A program made the position numbers and the translations under genes. The notes beneath the pieces are model-generated. The model saw nothing but the letters and a program-made list of their open reading frames with translations, had not been told where the DNA came from and did not search any database. This document shows, piece by piece, positions 24,030 to 32,883 of a stretch of 64,000 nt of DNA (the stretch's first letter is position 1; every line of letters begins with the position of its first letter). Location: assembly GCF_016124325.1 (NCBI RefSeq), contig NZ_WGNY01000022.1:1-64000 (forward strand), read 5' to 3'. Source of the stretch: Phenylobacterium sp. GTDB taxonomy: Bacteria > Pseudomonadota > Alphaproteobacteria > Caulobacterales > Caulobacteraceae.

Positions 24030-25946
24030 TCAGTCGATCGGGACCACCGGCAGCTCGATCGACGAGGCGGTGTCGCCGGTCAGGTAGATGCGCTGTGTGG
24101 CCTTTTTGTAGTCGGCCGGCTTGGCGAAGAAGATGTTCTCCACATAGGTCTGCGGGTTGCGGTCGTAGAGCGGGAACCAGGTCGACTGGATCTGCACCAT
24201 GATCCGGTGGCCCGGCTGGAACACGTGGTTGGCCGGCGGCAGGTCGAAGCGGTAGCGCTGGACTTTGTTGGCCGGGATCGGCGAGGGGTGCTCGAAGCTC
24301 TCCCGATACCGGCCGCGGAAGATGTCCATGCCGATCGGCAGCTCGTAGCCGCCCATGCCCACGTCGGAGGGCACGACGTCGGGGTAGACGTCGATCAGCT
24401 TCACCACCCAATCGGAATCGGTCCCGCTGGTGGAGGCGTAGAGGTTCACCACCGGCTCGCCGGCGATCTTCAGCGGCTCCTTCAGGGGCGGGGTGACGAA
24501 GGTGAGCACGTCGGGGCGGCCGTCGACGTGGCGCTGGTCGTTGGTGAGCCAGTAGCGCCACTGGTCGCCATCGTCCCAGCGGACGGGCCGGCGCACGTAG
24601 GGCACGGGCTTGGCGGGATCGGAGACGTACTCCTCGAAGGCCGCGCCGGCGCCCTTCTCGAACGACAGGCCGAGGCCCGGCGTCAGGTAGAGCGGCTTCA
24701 TCGGCGCGGCGCAGCCGTCGGCGCAGGCCTGGGGCCACTTCGCGAAGGTCTGCCAGCGCAGCGTGCCGGTCTCGTAGATGGTGACGGGCTTGGTGGTCAG
24801 CGGCGGGCCGTCGGTCTTCAGGTAGTGGTCGAGGAAGGGCTTCAGCACCGTCAGGCGGAACTCGGTGGCCGTGTCGCCCGGCAGCTTGAGGCCCGAGAGC
24901 TGGCGCTGTTCGTAGTTGGTGCCGGAGTGGCGCCAGGGGCCCAGCGCCAGGAAGTTCATGTCGTTCTTCGCGTCCTTGGGCTCGACGGCCTCATAGGCGT
25001 GGATCGCGCCCCACATGTCCTCCTGGTCCCACAGGGCGCCCATCCAGAGCGTCGGCACCTTCAGCGGCTGCTTGGCCAGGATGCGGTCGAGCGCCTGTTC
25101 CTGCCAGAAGGCGTCGTAGGTCGGGTGCTCGACGATCTTGCGGTAGGCGGGGATCTGGTCGAGGCCGGCGGACTTGGCGAAGCCGCCCGCCGACACCGCG
25201 CGCAGGAAGTTGTCGTAGTCGTCGAAGGCCTCGCGCGGGATGCTGGCGCCGGCGCCCTTGGCCGTCATCTGGCCGGTGAACCAGTCGAAGTTGCGCATGC
25301 GGAACGCGCCGTAGTGGAACCAGTCGTCGCCCATCCAGCCGTCGATCATCGGGCTCTGCGGCACGGCGGCCTTCAGGGCGGGGTGCGGATGGATCAGCGC
25401 CATGGCGGCGGTGAAGCCGGGATAGGACGAGCCGATGATCCCGACCCGGCCGTTGCTCTCGGGCGTGTTCTTCACCAGCCAGTCGATGGTGTCGTAGGCG
25501 TCGGTGGCGTGGTCGACCTTGCTGTCGTTGAGCGGGCCGATGAGGGGGCGGTTCAAGACGTAGTCGCCCTCGGAGCCGTACTTGCCGCGGACGTCCTGAT
25601 AGACGCGGATATAGCCGTCGGCCAGGAACGGCTCGTCCATCTGGGCCCCGGCGGCTTCGGCGTGCGGCGACAGGGTGCGTTCGACGCCCCGCTTGGCGTT
25701 GTAGGGCGTGCGCGTCAGCAGGATCGGGGCGTCGTGCGCGCCCTTCGGGATGATCATGACGGTGTAGAGCTTCACGCCGTCGCGCATGGGGATCATCACC
25801 TCGCGCTTGACGTAGTCCCAGGACTCCTTGGGCCACTGGAAGTCCTTGGCGATGTCGGGGGTGAGCGGCGGCGTCTGGGCCTGGGCCGGCGCGACGAGGA
25901 GGGCGGCCGCGGCGCAGGCGGCGATCAGCGAGGCTTGCAGATTCAT
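24030..25946 (-). CDS. CocE/NonD-family hydrolase (X-Pro dipeptidyl-peptidase fold)
   Basis: The 638-residue exported enzyme has a signal peptide (MNLQASLIAACAAAALLVAP, cleavage after AQA). Its alpha/beta-hydrolase core carries the nucleophile motif GSSYPG (Ser174) and PMRDGVKLYTVMIIP, typical of peptidase S15. A C-terminal jelly-roll domain follows (AGEPVVNLYASTSGTDSDWV). Family members include cocaine esterase, glutaryl-7-ACA acylase and alpha-amino-acid ester hydrolases. The substrate here is unknown but is an ester or amide processed in the periplasm or outside. Divergent from the DUF885 peptidase with a 57-bp spacer. Confidence 0.93.
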   Translation of the reverse strand: MNLQASLIAACAAAALLVAPAQAQTPPLTPDIAKDFQWPKESWDYVKREVMIPMRDGVKLYTVMIIPKGAHDAPILLTRTPYNAKRGVERTLSPHAEAAGAQMDEPFLADGYIRVYQDVRGKYGSEGDYVLNRPLIGPLNDSKVDHATDAYDTIDWLVKNTPESNGRVGIIGSSYPGFTAAMALIHPHPALKAAVPQSPMIDGWMGDDWFHYGAFRMRNFDWFTGQMTAKGAGASIPREAFDDYDNFLRAVSAGGFAKSAGLDQIPAYRKIVEHPTYDAFWQEQALDRILAKQPLKVPTLWMGALWDQEDMWGAIHAYEAVEPKDAKNDMNFLALGPWRHSGTNYEQRQLSGLKLPGDTATEFRLTVLKPFLDHYLKTDGPPLTTKPVTIYETGTLRWQTFAKWPQACADGCAAPMKPLYLTPGLGLSFEKGAGAAFEEYVSDPAKPVPYVRRPVRWDDGDQWRYWLTNDQRHVDGRPDVLTFVTPPLKEPLKIAGEPVVNLYASTSGTDSDWVVKLIDVYPDVVPSDVGMGGYELPIGMDIFRGRYRESFEHPSPIPANKVQRYRFDLPPANHVFQPGHRIMVQIQSTWFPLYDRNPQTYVENIFFAKPADYKKATQRIYLTGDTASSIELPVVPID

Positions 25947-26003
25947 GGCCGGAGCGTAGCAAGGCGTAACAGCCGTCGCGACGGCTTTCAGGGGGTTTCA
26001 GTG

Positions 26004-27779
26004 ATGCGTGCGATGTTCCTGGCCGGCGCGGTGGCGGCGGCTCTCCTGGCGTCGCCGGCGGCGATGGCCGCGCCGGGCGACGCGGACGCGGCGTTCAAGA
26101 CGCTGTACGACACCGAATGGGCCTGGCGGCAGGACGAGTTCGCCCGCGCCGACGCCAGCGACGACGACCGCCTGGCGGACCACCTGCCGCACGTGGACGC
26201 CGCGAGCCAGGCGCGGCGACTGGCCTACTGGCAGGACGTTCGCCGGAAGCTGGACGCCATCCCCGAAGCCGACCTCTCCCAGGCCCAGCAGGTGAACTAC
26301 GAGGTCTATCGCGACCAGATCGACGTGCTGATCAACCAGCAGACGTTCCGCGAGTACGAGAAGCCGTTCAACTCGGACAGCTCGTTCTGGTCGAGCTTCA
26401 ACTTCAAGGCCCGCCGCGTCTTCCACGACGCCGAGGACTACCGCAGGTACATCGACCAACTGCATGATATCCCGCGCTATTTCGCCGAGGAGACGGCGAA
26501 CATGCGGGCCGGGCTGAAGCGCGGCTTCACGCCGCCGAAGGCCACGCTGGCGGGCCGTGACAAGTCGGTTTCGGCCACGGTCGAGGCCGCCACCGCCGAG
26601 GACACCCTGTTCTGGCAGCCGTTCAAGGCCATGCCCCAGTCGATCCCGGAAGGCGAGCAGGCGGCGCTGAAGGCCGAGGCCAAGGCGGCGATCGAGGGCG
26701 AGGTGAAGCCGGCCTACGCCACGCTGCTCACCTTCCTGCGCCAGGAGTACGTGCCCCACGCCACCGAGACCCTGGCGGCCGAGGCGCTGCCCGACGGCAA
26801 GGCCTACTACCAGGCCCAGATCAAGGAGTTCGCCACCACCGACATGACGCCGGAGGAGATCCACCAGCTGGGGCTCTCCGAGGTGGCCAAGATCCGCGCC
26901 CAGATGATTGATGTGATGAAGGAAACCGGCTTCCAGGGCGACCTGCCGGCGTTCTTCGCCTACCTCCGCTCCGACCCGAAGTTCTATCCCAAGACGGCGC
27001 AGGAGCTGCTGGACAAGGGCGCGTGGATCTCCAAGCGCGTGGACGGCAAGCTGGCGGCCTATTTCGGCTGGCTGCCGCGCAGCCGCTTCACGATCGAGCC
27101 CGTGCCGGCCGACATCGCGCCGTTCTACACCTCGGCCCGGGGCGGCAAGACCACCTACCTGATCAACACCTACGACCTGCCCTCGCGGCCGCTCTACAAC
27201 ATGACCGCGCTGACCCTGCACGAGTCGGCGCCGGGCCATTCGTTCCAGGGCGCGCTGGCCGAGGAGCAGGAGGGGCTGCCCGACTTCCGCCGCTACACCT
27301 ACATCTCCGCCTACGGCGAGGGCTGGGCGCTCTACTGCGAGTATCTGGGCCTGGAGATGGGCATGTACGACACGCCCTACGACCGCTTCGGCTATCTGAC
27401 GTTCCAGATGTGGCGGGCGGCCCGGCTGGTCGTGGACACCGGCATCCACCACAAGGGCTGGACGCGGGACCAGGCGATCCGGTTCCTGCACGACAACACC
27501 GCGCTGGCCGACCACGACATCGAGATCGAGGTGGACCGCTACATCTCCTGGCCGGGGCAGGCGGTGAGCTACTACCTCGGCATGCTGGCCATCAAGGAAG
27601 CCCGCGCGAAGGCCGAGACGGCGCTGGGGCCGAAGTTCGACATCCGCGCCTTCCACGACACGGTGCTGGCGCTGGGCGCCGTGCCGCTGCCGGTGCTGAA
27701 GGCCCGCATCGACCGCTTCATCGCCGAGGGCGGCCGCGACCCGATGCCGGTGAAGTTCCAGAAGGCGGAGGCGCCCTAG
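26004..27779 (+). CDS. DUF885 metallopeptidase-like exported protein
   Basis: I chose ATG 26004 because it opens a clear signal peptide (MRAMFLAGAVAAALLASPAA, then MAAPGD); the open frame further upstream is the mirror of the CocE gene. The 591-residue protein has the DUF885 hallmark TLHESAPGHSFQ (His406, Glu407, His412), which looks like a metal site of the HExxxxH type, and conserved EYLGLEMGMYDTPYDRFGYL after it. Proteins of this group are thought to be zinc-dependent carboxypeptidase-like enzymes. Divergent from, and perhaps working with, the CocE hydrolase. Confidence 0.92.
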   Translation: MRAMFLAGAVAAALLASPAAMAAPGDADAAFKTLYDTEWAWRQDEFARADASDDDRLADHLPHVDAASQARRLAYWQDVRRKLDAIPEADLSQAQQVNYEVYRDQIDVLINQQTFREYEKPFNSDSSFWSSFNFKARRVFHDAEDYRRYIDQLHDIPRYFAEETANMRAGLKRGFTPPKATLAGRDKSVSATVEAATAEDTLFWQPFKAMPQSIPEGEQAALKAEAKAAIEGEVKPAYATLLTFLRQEYVPHATETLAAEALPDGKAYYQAQIKEFATTDMTPEEIHQLGLSEVAKIRAQMIDVMKETGFQGDLPAFFAYLRSDPKFYPKTAQELLDKGAWISKRVDGKLAAYFGWLPRSRFTIEPVPADIAPFYTSARGGKTTYLINTYDLPSRPLYNMTALTLHESAPGHSFQGALAEEQEGLPDFRRYTYISAYGEGWALYCEYLGLEMGMYDTPYDRFGYLTFQMWRAARLVVDTGIHHKGWTRDQAIRFLHDNTALADHDIEIEVDRYISWPGQAVSYYLGMLAIKEARAKAETALGPKFDIRAFHDTVLALGAVPLPVLKARIDRFIAEGGRDPMPVKFQKAEAP

Positions 27780-27828
27780 GCGAGAAGGCCGAGGTGGGGC
27801 GTTCACCGGCGGCTGCCTGCGCGGCGTC

Positions 27829-27937
27829 GCCCCCTCCGTCAGCTCCGCTGACACCTCCCCCGCTTCGCAGGGGAGGAGCGCGCCTCCCTCGCGAAGCGGG
27901 GGAAGGGGGCCACGCGCAGCGTGGTGGAGAGGGTCAG
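27829..27937. repeat. Composite CCCCCTCC/GGGGGAAGGGGG dispersed repeat
   Basis: The segment contains CACCTCCCCCGCTTCGCAGG and GCGAAGCGGGGGAAGGGGGCC as opposed units. It is a hairpin-forming intergenic element between the convergent DUF885 and purQ genes. It may end transcription of both. Confidence 0.6.
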
Positions 27938-28596
27938 GCGCTGGCTAGCGCGCTCTGGAACAGGACGGCGCCGTCGGCCGAGCCCAGCTCGGGTTCGAAG
28001 GCGCGGTCTGGGTGGGGCATCATGCCCAGGACGTTGCCGCGCGTGTTGACGATGCCGGCGATGTCGCGCGCCGAGCCGTTGGGGTTGGCGAGGTAGCGGA
28101 ACACCACCTGGCCTTCGCCCTCCAGCCGGTCGAGGGTGTCCTCGTCGGCGAAGTAGTTGCCCTCGCCGTTGCCCACGGTCATGGCCACCTCCCGGCGGCC
28201 CGCATAGCCGGCGGTGAAGCGGGTCTGGTTGTTGACCACGGCCAGTTCGACGGTCTTGCAGACGTACTTGAGCTTCTCGTTGCGCAGCAGGGCGCCGGGC
28301 AGCAGGCCCGCCTCGCACAGCACCTGGAAGCCGTTGCAGATGCCGACGGTGGCGACGCCGCGCCCGGCGGCGGCCTTCACCTCGGTCATGATCGGCGACA
28401 GCGCCGCCATGGCGCCGCAGCGCAGGTAGTCGCCGTACGAGAAGCCGCCGGGCAGGACTACGAGGTCCACGCCGTCGGGGAGGGCGGTGTCGCCGTGCCA
28501 GACCATGTCGACGCTGGCCCCGGTCGAACGCTCGATGGCGACCTTGCAGTCGCGGTCGCAGTTGGAGCCAGGGAAGACGATGACGGCGGCTTTCAT
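27934..28596 (-). CDS. purQ: Phosphoribosylformylglycinamidine synthase subunit PurQ
   Basis: The 220-residue class I glutamine amidotransferase supplies ammonia to PurL. The nucleophile Cys87 is in VGICNGFQ, His195 in [12 protein letters not shown] and the acidic partner at 201/203, so the triad is complete. The N-terminus [20 protein letters not shown] is the standard PurQ start. It is the last gene of the purC-purS-lipoprotein-DUF3291-purQ run on the minus strand. Confidence 0.97.
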   Translation of the reverse strand: MKAAVIVFPGSNCDRDCKVAIERSTGASVDMVWHGDTALPDGVDLVVLPGGFSYGDYLRCGAMAALSPIMTEVKAAAGRGVATVGICNGFQVLCEAGLLPGALLRNEKLKYVCKTVELAVVNNQTRFTAGYAGRREVAMTVGNGEGNYFADEDTLDRLEGEGQVVFRYLANPNGSARDIAGIVNTRGNVLGMMPHPDRAFEPELGSADGAVLFQSALASA

Positions 28597-28606
28597 GAGG
28601 GCGTCC

Positions 28607-29092
28607 TTACGCGCATTCGTCGAGGATGGGCGCCGCGGATTGGCCGTCGGGCGCGGAGAAAGGGACCTTGAAGCTGAAGGCCTCGGCGGTGGGGCCGAGC
28701 TGTTCGAAGAGGGCGAGCTTGGCCATGCCCTCCTCGACCGTGGGCCGGTGGCCGGCCGGGACCCACCAGAGGCACATGTAGGTGTCCGTGTGCTCGAACC
28801 ACTCGCGGCGGCGGCGCATGATCTCGCGGTGGGCGCTGCGGTAGGCGAAGGCGGCCAGGGCGTCGATATCGGTCCAGACGCTCATGTTGATGGCGAACAG
28901 CGGATCCTCGGGCCGAGGCTGGATGTCGGTGGCGTCGCCGCCGTCGCCCACGAGGCGCCAGACGAAGCCGGGCTGTTCGTCGGCCAGGGCGTTGATCCGG
29001 CCGAGGTTGTCCTTGAAGTCGGCGATCATCGGGTGATCGACCGGCGCGCGCAGCCGCCCGACGTTGATCTGGGCGAGATGATAGCCGGTCAT
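28607..29092 (-). CDS. DUF3291 domain protein
   Basis: The 161-residue protein begins [20 protein letters not shown] and contains [30 protein letters not shown] and [18 protein letters not shown], all hallmarks of the DUF3291 dimeric alpha/beta-barrel-like family. No catalytic function is established. It has no signal peptide. The gene overlaps the end of the upstream lipoprotein gene by 4 bp and precedes purQ by 10 bp, so it is co-transcribed with purine genes. Confidence 0.9.
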   Translation of the reverse strand: MTGYHLAQINVGRLRAPVDHPMIADFKDNLGRINALADEQPGFVWRLVGDGGDATDIQPRPEDPLFAINMSVWTDIDALAAFAYRSAHREIMRRRREWFEHTDTYMCLWWVPAGHRPTVEEGMAKLALFEQLGPTAEAFSFKVPFSAPDGQSAAPILDECA

Positions 29093-29463
29093 GGCGCGTC
29101 CGCTCCCTTGCGCGTCCAGGTCTTCAGGCTTTCCAGATAGGCGTAGAGCTCGTCATAGCCAGCCTTGGAGCCATAGGCGCAACCGTCCGTATGCACGCCG
29201 CCCTCGGCGCGCTGGATCATGATCGCCGGATGGGCGGGAGAGCCGGGCCGGGTGATCAGATAGCTGACCCGCCCGTCGGCGCTGGAATAGTAGCTGTAGG
29301 GCTCGGCGCCGACCGTGCCGGCGGGGACCAGCCTGGGCTGGGCGGTGATGGCTTCGACCTGCGCCTCGAACGGCTTGGCGCAGTCGAGGTCCATGTAGGC
29401 GACGGGCTGGTCGGCGGGCTTCGACGAGCAGGCCGCGAGCGCGAGGAGGGCGAGGAACGCCTC
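29089..29463 (-). CDS. Small lipoprotein gene with no visible start codon
   Basis: The frame encodes FLALLALAACSSKPADQPVA, a lipoprotein signal with lipobox LAAC, then about 105 residues including QPRLVPAGTVGAEPYSYYSS and MIQRAEGGVHTDGCAYGSKA. In frame there is no ATG, GTG or TTG close to the signal peptide. Going upstream the sequence turns straight into a dispersed repeat (29461-29648). The first possible start in frame is a GTG at 29724 inside purS. The repeat may have replaced the original start, leaving a pseudogene. I give the conserved part only. Confidence 0.6.
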   Translation of the reverse strand, partial: EAFLALLALAACSSKPADQPVAYMDLDCAKPFEAQVEAITAQPRLVPAGTVGAEPYSYYSSADGRVSYLITRPGSPAHPAIMIQRAEGGVHTDGCAYGSKAGYDELYAYLESLKTWTRKGADAP

Positions 29464-29648
29464 TCCCCCGGGGCGAAGCCCCGAGAGGGAGAGGGTAGGG
29501 AGAGGGCGGCTCCGTGCGAGCGGCCGGCGCAGCCGCAGCCGCCGTGATCCCTCGCCGATGATGCTGGTGGGGCCTGGATCCGACGCCCGAGTCGTCCAGC
29601 CGGCCCTCTCCCTGCCCTCTCCCTCTCCGCTTCGCGGGGGGAGAGGAG
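29461..29648. repeat. Facing pyrimidine/purine-rich repeat units between purS and the lipoprotein gene
   Basis: CTCTCCCCCGGGGCGAAGCC and GAGGGAGAGGGTAGGGAGAG on the left are opposed by GCCCTCTCCCTGCCCTCTCC and TCGCGGGGGGAGAGGAGGGG on the right. The element lies between co-directional genes of the purine operon and abuts the signal-peptide codons of the lipoprotein. Confidence 0.6.
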
Positions 29649-29666
29649 GGGCGCCGGCGTCGCCCA

Positions 29667-29906
29667 CTACGCCAGCTCCACCCGGTAGCTTTCGATCACC
29701 GTGTTGGCGAGGAGCTTCTCGCACATGGCCTTGACCTCGGCCTCGGCGGCGGCGCGGTCGCCGCCCTTCAGGTCGAACTCGATGGTCTTGCCGACGCGGA
29801 CGTGCTCGACGCCGCCCCAGCCCAGGCCGTGCAGCGCCTGCTCGACCGCCTTGCCCTGCACGTCGAGGACGCCGGGCTTGAGGAAGACGTGGACTTTCGC
29901 GCGCAC
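29667..29906 (-). CDS. purS: Phosphoribosylformylglycinamidine synthase subunit PurS
   Basis: The 79-residue product has the standard PurS features: MRAKVHVFLKPGVLDVQGKA at the start, HGLGWGGVEHVRVGKTIEFD in the middle and CEKLLANTVIESYRVE at the end. PurS bridges PurQ and PurL in the three-subunit FGAM synthase. Its start overlaps the stop of purC, so the two are translationally coupled. Confidence 0.97.
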   Translation of the reverse strand: MRAKVHVFLKPGVLDVQGKAVEQALHGLGWGGVEHVRVGKTIEFDLKGGDRAAAEAEVKAMCEKLLANTVIESYRVELA

Positions 29907-30661
29907 TAGTGGAGGCCCCCCTGAATCACGGTGGGCATCTCCTTCATGATCCCGAGCCGCCGCGCAACCTCAGTGTAGCTCTCGATGACGTTGCCCAGGT
30001 CGCGGCGGAACCGGTCCTTGTCGAGCTTCTCGTTGGTCTGGGAGTCCCAGAGGCGGCAGCTGTCGGGGCTGATCTCGTCGGCCAGGATGATCCGGGCGAA
30101 GTCGCCCTCCCAGACGCGTCCGAACTCGATCTTGAAGTCGACGAGGGTGATGCCGACGCCCGAGAAGAGGCCGGTGAGGAAGTCGTTCACCCGCAGGGTG
30201 AGCGCCATCATGTCGTCGATCTCCTGGGTCGAGGCCCAGTTGAAGGCGGTGATGTGCTCCTCCGAGACCATCGGGTCGTGGAGCTTGTCGTCCTTGAGGT
30301 AGAACTCGATGATCGAGCGCGGCAGGGCTTGGCCCTCGGGCAGGCCGTAGCGCGTGGAAAGCGAGCCGGCGGCCACGTTGCGGCACACCACCTCCAGCGG
30401 AATGATCTCGACCTCGCGGATCAGCTGCTCGCGCAGGTTCAGCCGCTTGATGAAGTGGTTCTGAACGCCGATGCCGTTCAGCTTGGTCATGATGTACTCG
30501 GAGATCCGGTTGTTGATGACCCCCTTGCCCTCCAGCACGGCCTTCTTCGTCGCGTCGAAGGCGGTGGTGTCGTCCTTGAAGTACTGGATGAGCGTGCCCG
30601 GCTCCGGCCCTTCGTAGAGGATCTTGGCCTTGCCCTCGTAGATCTTCTTGCGGCGGGTCAT
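29906..30661 (-). CDS. purC: Phosphoribosylaminoimidazole-succinocarboxamide synthase PurC
   Basis: The 251-residue SAICAR synthase joins CAIR and aspartate using ATP. Typical segments are [20 protein letters not shown] (N-terminal ATP site), [31 protein letters not shown] and [15 protein letters not shown]. The length is normal for the bacterial single-domain enzyme. It is the first gene of the minus-strand purine operon and is divergent from the DUF1476 gene with a 238-bp spacer. Confidence 0.97.
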   Translation of the reverse strand: MTRRKKIYEGKAKILYEGPEPGTLIQYFKDDTTAFDATKKAVLEGKGVINNRISEYIMTKLNGIGVQNHFIKRLNLREQLIREVEIIPLEVVCRNVAAGSLSTRYGLPEGQALPRSIIEFYLKDDKLHDPMVSEEHITAFNWASTQEIDDMMALTLRVNDFLTGLFSGVGITLVDFKIEFGRVWEGDFARIILADEISPDSCRLWDSQTNEKLDKDRFRRDLGNVIESYTEVARRLGIMKEMPTVIQGGLH

Positions 30662-30812
30662 GTCGCAGCCTTCTCCTGCGGGACGAGGATCTGTCCGGTC
30701 TGCGGAACGAAAAAACGCGCGCGGCTATTTCCCTCGCGCGCGGCTCCGACTCGGCCTCTCGCCCCATTTAAGGCTGAGCAAATTTAGCGAATGCGGCCCG
30801 ATGGCGCAAACA

Positions 30813-30852
30813 CGCCGGCCGGCGCCGCTTTCGATTGCGGCGCCGGTCGGCG
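30813..30852 (+). promoter_or_regulatory. Long hairpin in the leader of the zeta-inhibitor gene
   Basis: CCGGCGCCGC and GCGGCGCCGG form a perfect 10-bp stem around an 8-base loop (TTTCGATT). It extends outward by six more pairs with one G-U in the plus-strand RNA. It lies about 50 bp before the DUF1476 start in the divergent purC spacer and could affect translation or act on either promoter. Confidence 0.4.
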
Positions 30853-30899
30853 CGCGATATGGGATCGCCCGCTTCGAGAGATTGAGCCGTTAGGACCCG

Positions 30900-31223
30900 A
30901 TGACCACTTTCGACGATCGCGAACAGGGTTTTGAGCGCAAGTTTGCTTTGGACCAGGAGCAGGACTTCCGGGCTCACGCGCGTCGCAACCGGGCCCTGGG
31001 CCAATGGGCGGCGGGCCTGATGGGCCTGGAGGGGCCGCACCTTGAAGAGTACGCCAAGGCGGTCGTGAAGTCCGACTTCGAGCTGCCCGGCGAGGAAGAC
31101 GTGTTCCGCAAGGTCTTCGAGGACCTGAAGGGCTCGGGCGTCGCCGTGACCGAGAGCGAAGTGCGCATGAAGATGGCCGAACTGCTGGCCCAGGCGCGCG
31201 AGAGCGTGAAGGCCGGGAAATAG
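30900..31223 (+). CDS. DUF1476 protein, F1FO-ATPase zeta-type inhibitor
   Basis: The 107-residue all-helical protein begins MTTFDDREQGFERKFALDQE and has LGQWAAGLMGLEGPHLEEYA, as in the DUF1476 family. The Paracoccus zeta subunit of this family blocks ATP hydrolysis by inserting its N-terminal helix into F1. The family is nearly confined to alphaproteobacteria, which fits the taxonomic reading of the window. ATP synthase genes are not nearby. The start ATG is unambiguous. Inhibitory strength varies among species and cannot be judged here. Confidence 0.93.
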   Translation: MTTFDDREQGFERKFALDQEQDFRAHARRNRALGQWAAGLMGLEGPHLEEYAKAVVKSDFELPGEEDVFRKVFEDLKGSGVAVTESEVRMKMAELLAQARESVKAGK

Positions 31224-31232
31224 GCGCGTAGC

Positions 31233-31406
31233 GCGTCATCCCGGCGAAGGCCGGGATCCAGTTCCGCCAGCGTCGATCCCCGCAATTCAAGCGTCATGGC
31301 CCGGCTTGTCCGGGCCATCCATGAACACAGCTCTTCGGGCAGGGGCGCGCGCCGCTCGGGCGGCCTTCGTGCGCATGGATCGCCCGGACGAGCCGGGCGA
31401 TGACGC
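31233..31406. repeat. Cluster of GTCATCCCGG and ATGGCCCGG hairpin repeats
   Basis: Three hairpin units are present: CGTCATCCCGGCGAAGGCCG GGATCC, then ATGGCCCGGCTTGTCCGGGC CAT (31296-31319), then ATGGATCGCCCGGACGAGCC GGGCGATGAC. They fill the space between the convergent DUF1476 and aldehyde dehydrogenase genes. Confidence 0.65.
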
Positions 31407-31414
31407 CGAAGGGG

Positions 31415-32833
31415 CTAAGCCTTCATCTGGCCCGCCAGCATCTTGCGGATTCCCGGGCCGTAGGGCGGGCGCAGGGCCTTGAGCGGGCCGATATCCTTCT
31501 TGATCTGGCTGTAGATCGCCTTCCTGTGGCTGAACTCCAGGAAGCCGTCGTGGCCGTGGTAGCTGCCCATCCCCGACGGGCCGACGCCGCCGAACGGCAA
31601 CTCCTCCTGGGCCACGTGCATGACCACGTCGTTGACGGTGACGCCGCCGGGCGTGGTCGAATTCAGCACCGTCTCGCGCTCGGCCTCGTCGGCGCCGAAG
31701 TAGTAGAGGCCCAGCGGCCGGTCGTGGGCGTTCACGTAAGCGATGGCCTCGTCGAGGGTGCGATAGCTCTTCACCGGCAGGACCGGGCCGAAGATTTCCT
31801 CCTGCATCACCTTCATGTCGTCGGTGGGATCGAGGATCAGGGTGGGGGCGATCTTGCGGTGTTCCTGCTGGCTCAGGTCCTCGTCGGCGGGGTTGAGCTC
31901 CATGATCCGGGCGCCCTTGGCGCGGGCGTCGTCGACGTAGCCCTTGATGCGCTCGTAGTGCCGTTGGGCGATGATCGAGGTGTAGTCGGGGTTGTCCTTC
32001 AGCGTCGGGAACATCCGGGCGACGGAACGGCCGGCGGCGGCCACGAAGTCGTCGACCTTCTCGGCCGGGGCCAGGACGTAGTCGGGGGCCAGGCAGATCT
32101 GGCCGGCGTTGAGCGTCTTGCCGTTCATGATCCGGGCGGCCGCCACGCCGAGATCGGCGGACCGGCTCAGGATGACCGGGCTCTTGCCGCCCAGCTCCAG
32201 GGTCAGCGGCACCAGATTGTCGGCGGCGGCGCGCATGACGTGGCGGGCGACCGAGGTGGCGCCGGTGAAGATCAGGTGGTCGAACGCCAGGTGCGCGAAG
32301 GCCTCGCCCACGTCCGGGCCGCCGGTGACGACCGCGATCTCCTCCTCGGAGAAGACCGAGGCGAACATGGTCTTCATCAGCTCGGAGGTCGCGGGGGTGT
32401 ATTCCGAGGGCTTGATCATGGCGCGGTTGCCGGCGGCCAGGATGCCGGCCAGGGGCGCGAAGGTGAGATTCACCGGGAAGTTCCAAGGGCTGATCACGCC
32501 CACCACGCCCTTGGGCTGGTAGCGCACCTCGGCCTTGGCGCCGAAGAGGCCGAGGATGGCGGGCGTGGTCTTGCGCTTCTCGGGGCGCATCCACTTGGCG
32601 AGGTTGTCGCGGGCGTGCTTCAGCGGGCCGATGGAGCCGGCGACGTCGGTGAAGGCGGTGGCTTCGCGCGAGCGGGAGCCGAAGTCGGCGTTGATTGCGT
32701 CCTCGATCGCCGTCTGGTGGTCGATGAGCAGGCGGATGCAGCGGTCGATCCGCTGGATGCGCTGCTCGGCCGTGGGCGCGCCGTCGCGCAGGTGGGCCGC
32801 CTTCTGGCGATCCAGTATGCCTTGCATGTCCAT
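31415..32833 (-). CDS. Coniferyl aldehyde dehydrogenase
   Basis: The ATG at 32833 follows a GGGAGAG ribosome site and gives 472 residues. The catalytic residues are complete: Cys247 in NAGQICLAP, Glu213 in LTLELGGKSP and Asn118 in SPWNFPVNL. The text (DFGSRSREATAFTDVAGSIG, TPGGVTVNDVVMHVAQEELP, GSYHGHDGFLEFSHRKAIY) matches the CalB/coniferyl-aldehyde and long-chain aldehyde dehydrogenase branch. It oxidises aromatic or aliphatic aldehydes with NAD(P)+. The real substrate is not shown by context, as no lignin genes are nearby. Confidence 0.93.
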   Translation of the reverse strand: MDMQGILDRQKAAHLRDGAPTAEQRIQRIDRCIRLLIDHQTAIEDAINADFGSRSREATAFTDVAGSIGPLKHARDNLAKWMRPEKRKTTPAILGLFGAKAEVRYQPKGVVGVISPWNFPVNLTFAPLAGILAAGNRAMIKPSEYTPATSELMKTMFASVFSEEEIAVVTGGPDVGEAFAHLAFDHLIFTGATSVARHVMRAAADNLVPLTLELGGKSPVILSRSADLGVAAARIMNGKTLNAGQICLAPDYVLAPAEKVDDFVAAAGRSVARMFPTLKDNPDYTSIIAQRHYERIKGYVDDARAKGARIMELNPADEDLSQQEHRKIAPTLILDPTDDMKVMQEEIFGPVLPVKSYRTLDEAIAYVNAHDRPLGLYYFGADEAERETVLNSTTPGGVTVNDVVMHVAQEELPFGGVGPSGMGSYHGHDGFLEFSHRKAIYSQIKKDIGPLKALRPPYGPGIRKMLAGQMKA

Positions 32834-32883
32834 CGGTCTCTCCCGTCGTTGGACGAGAGGTGAGGGGATTTCCCCGAGGGGCG

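Noticed and set aside
23979..26003. Long upstream extension of the DUF885 gene
   Set aside because: The extension is the mirror of the CocE gene. A signal peptide begins at 26004, which fixes the start.
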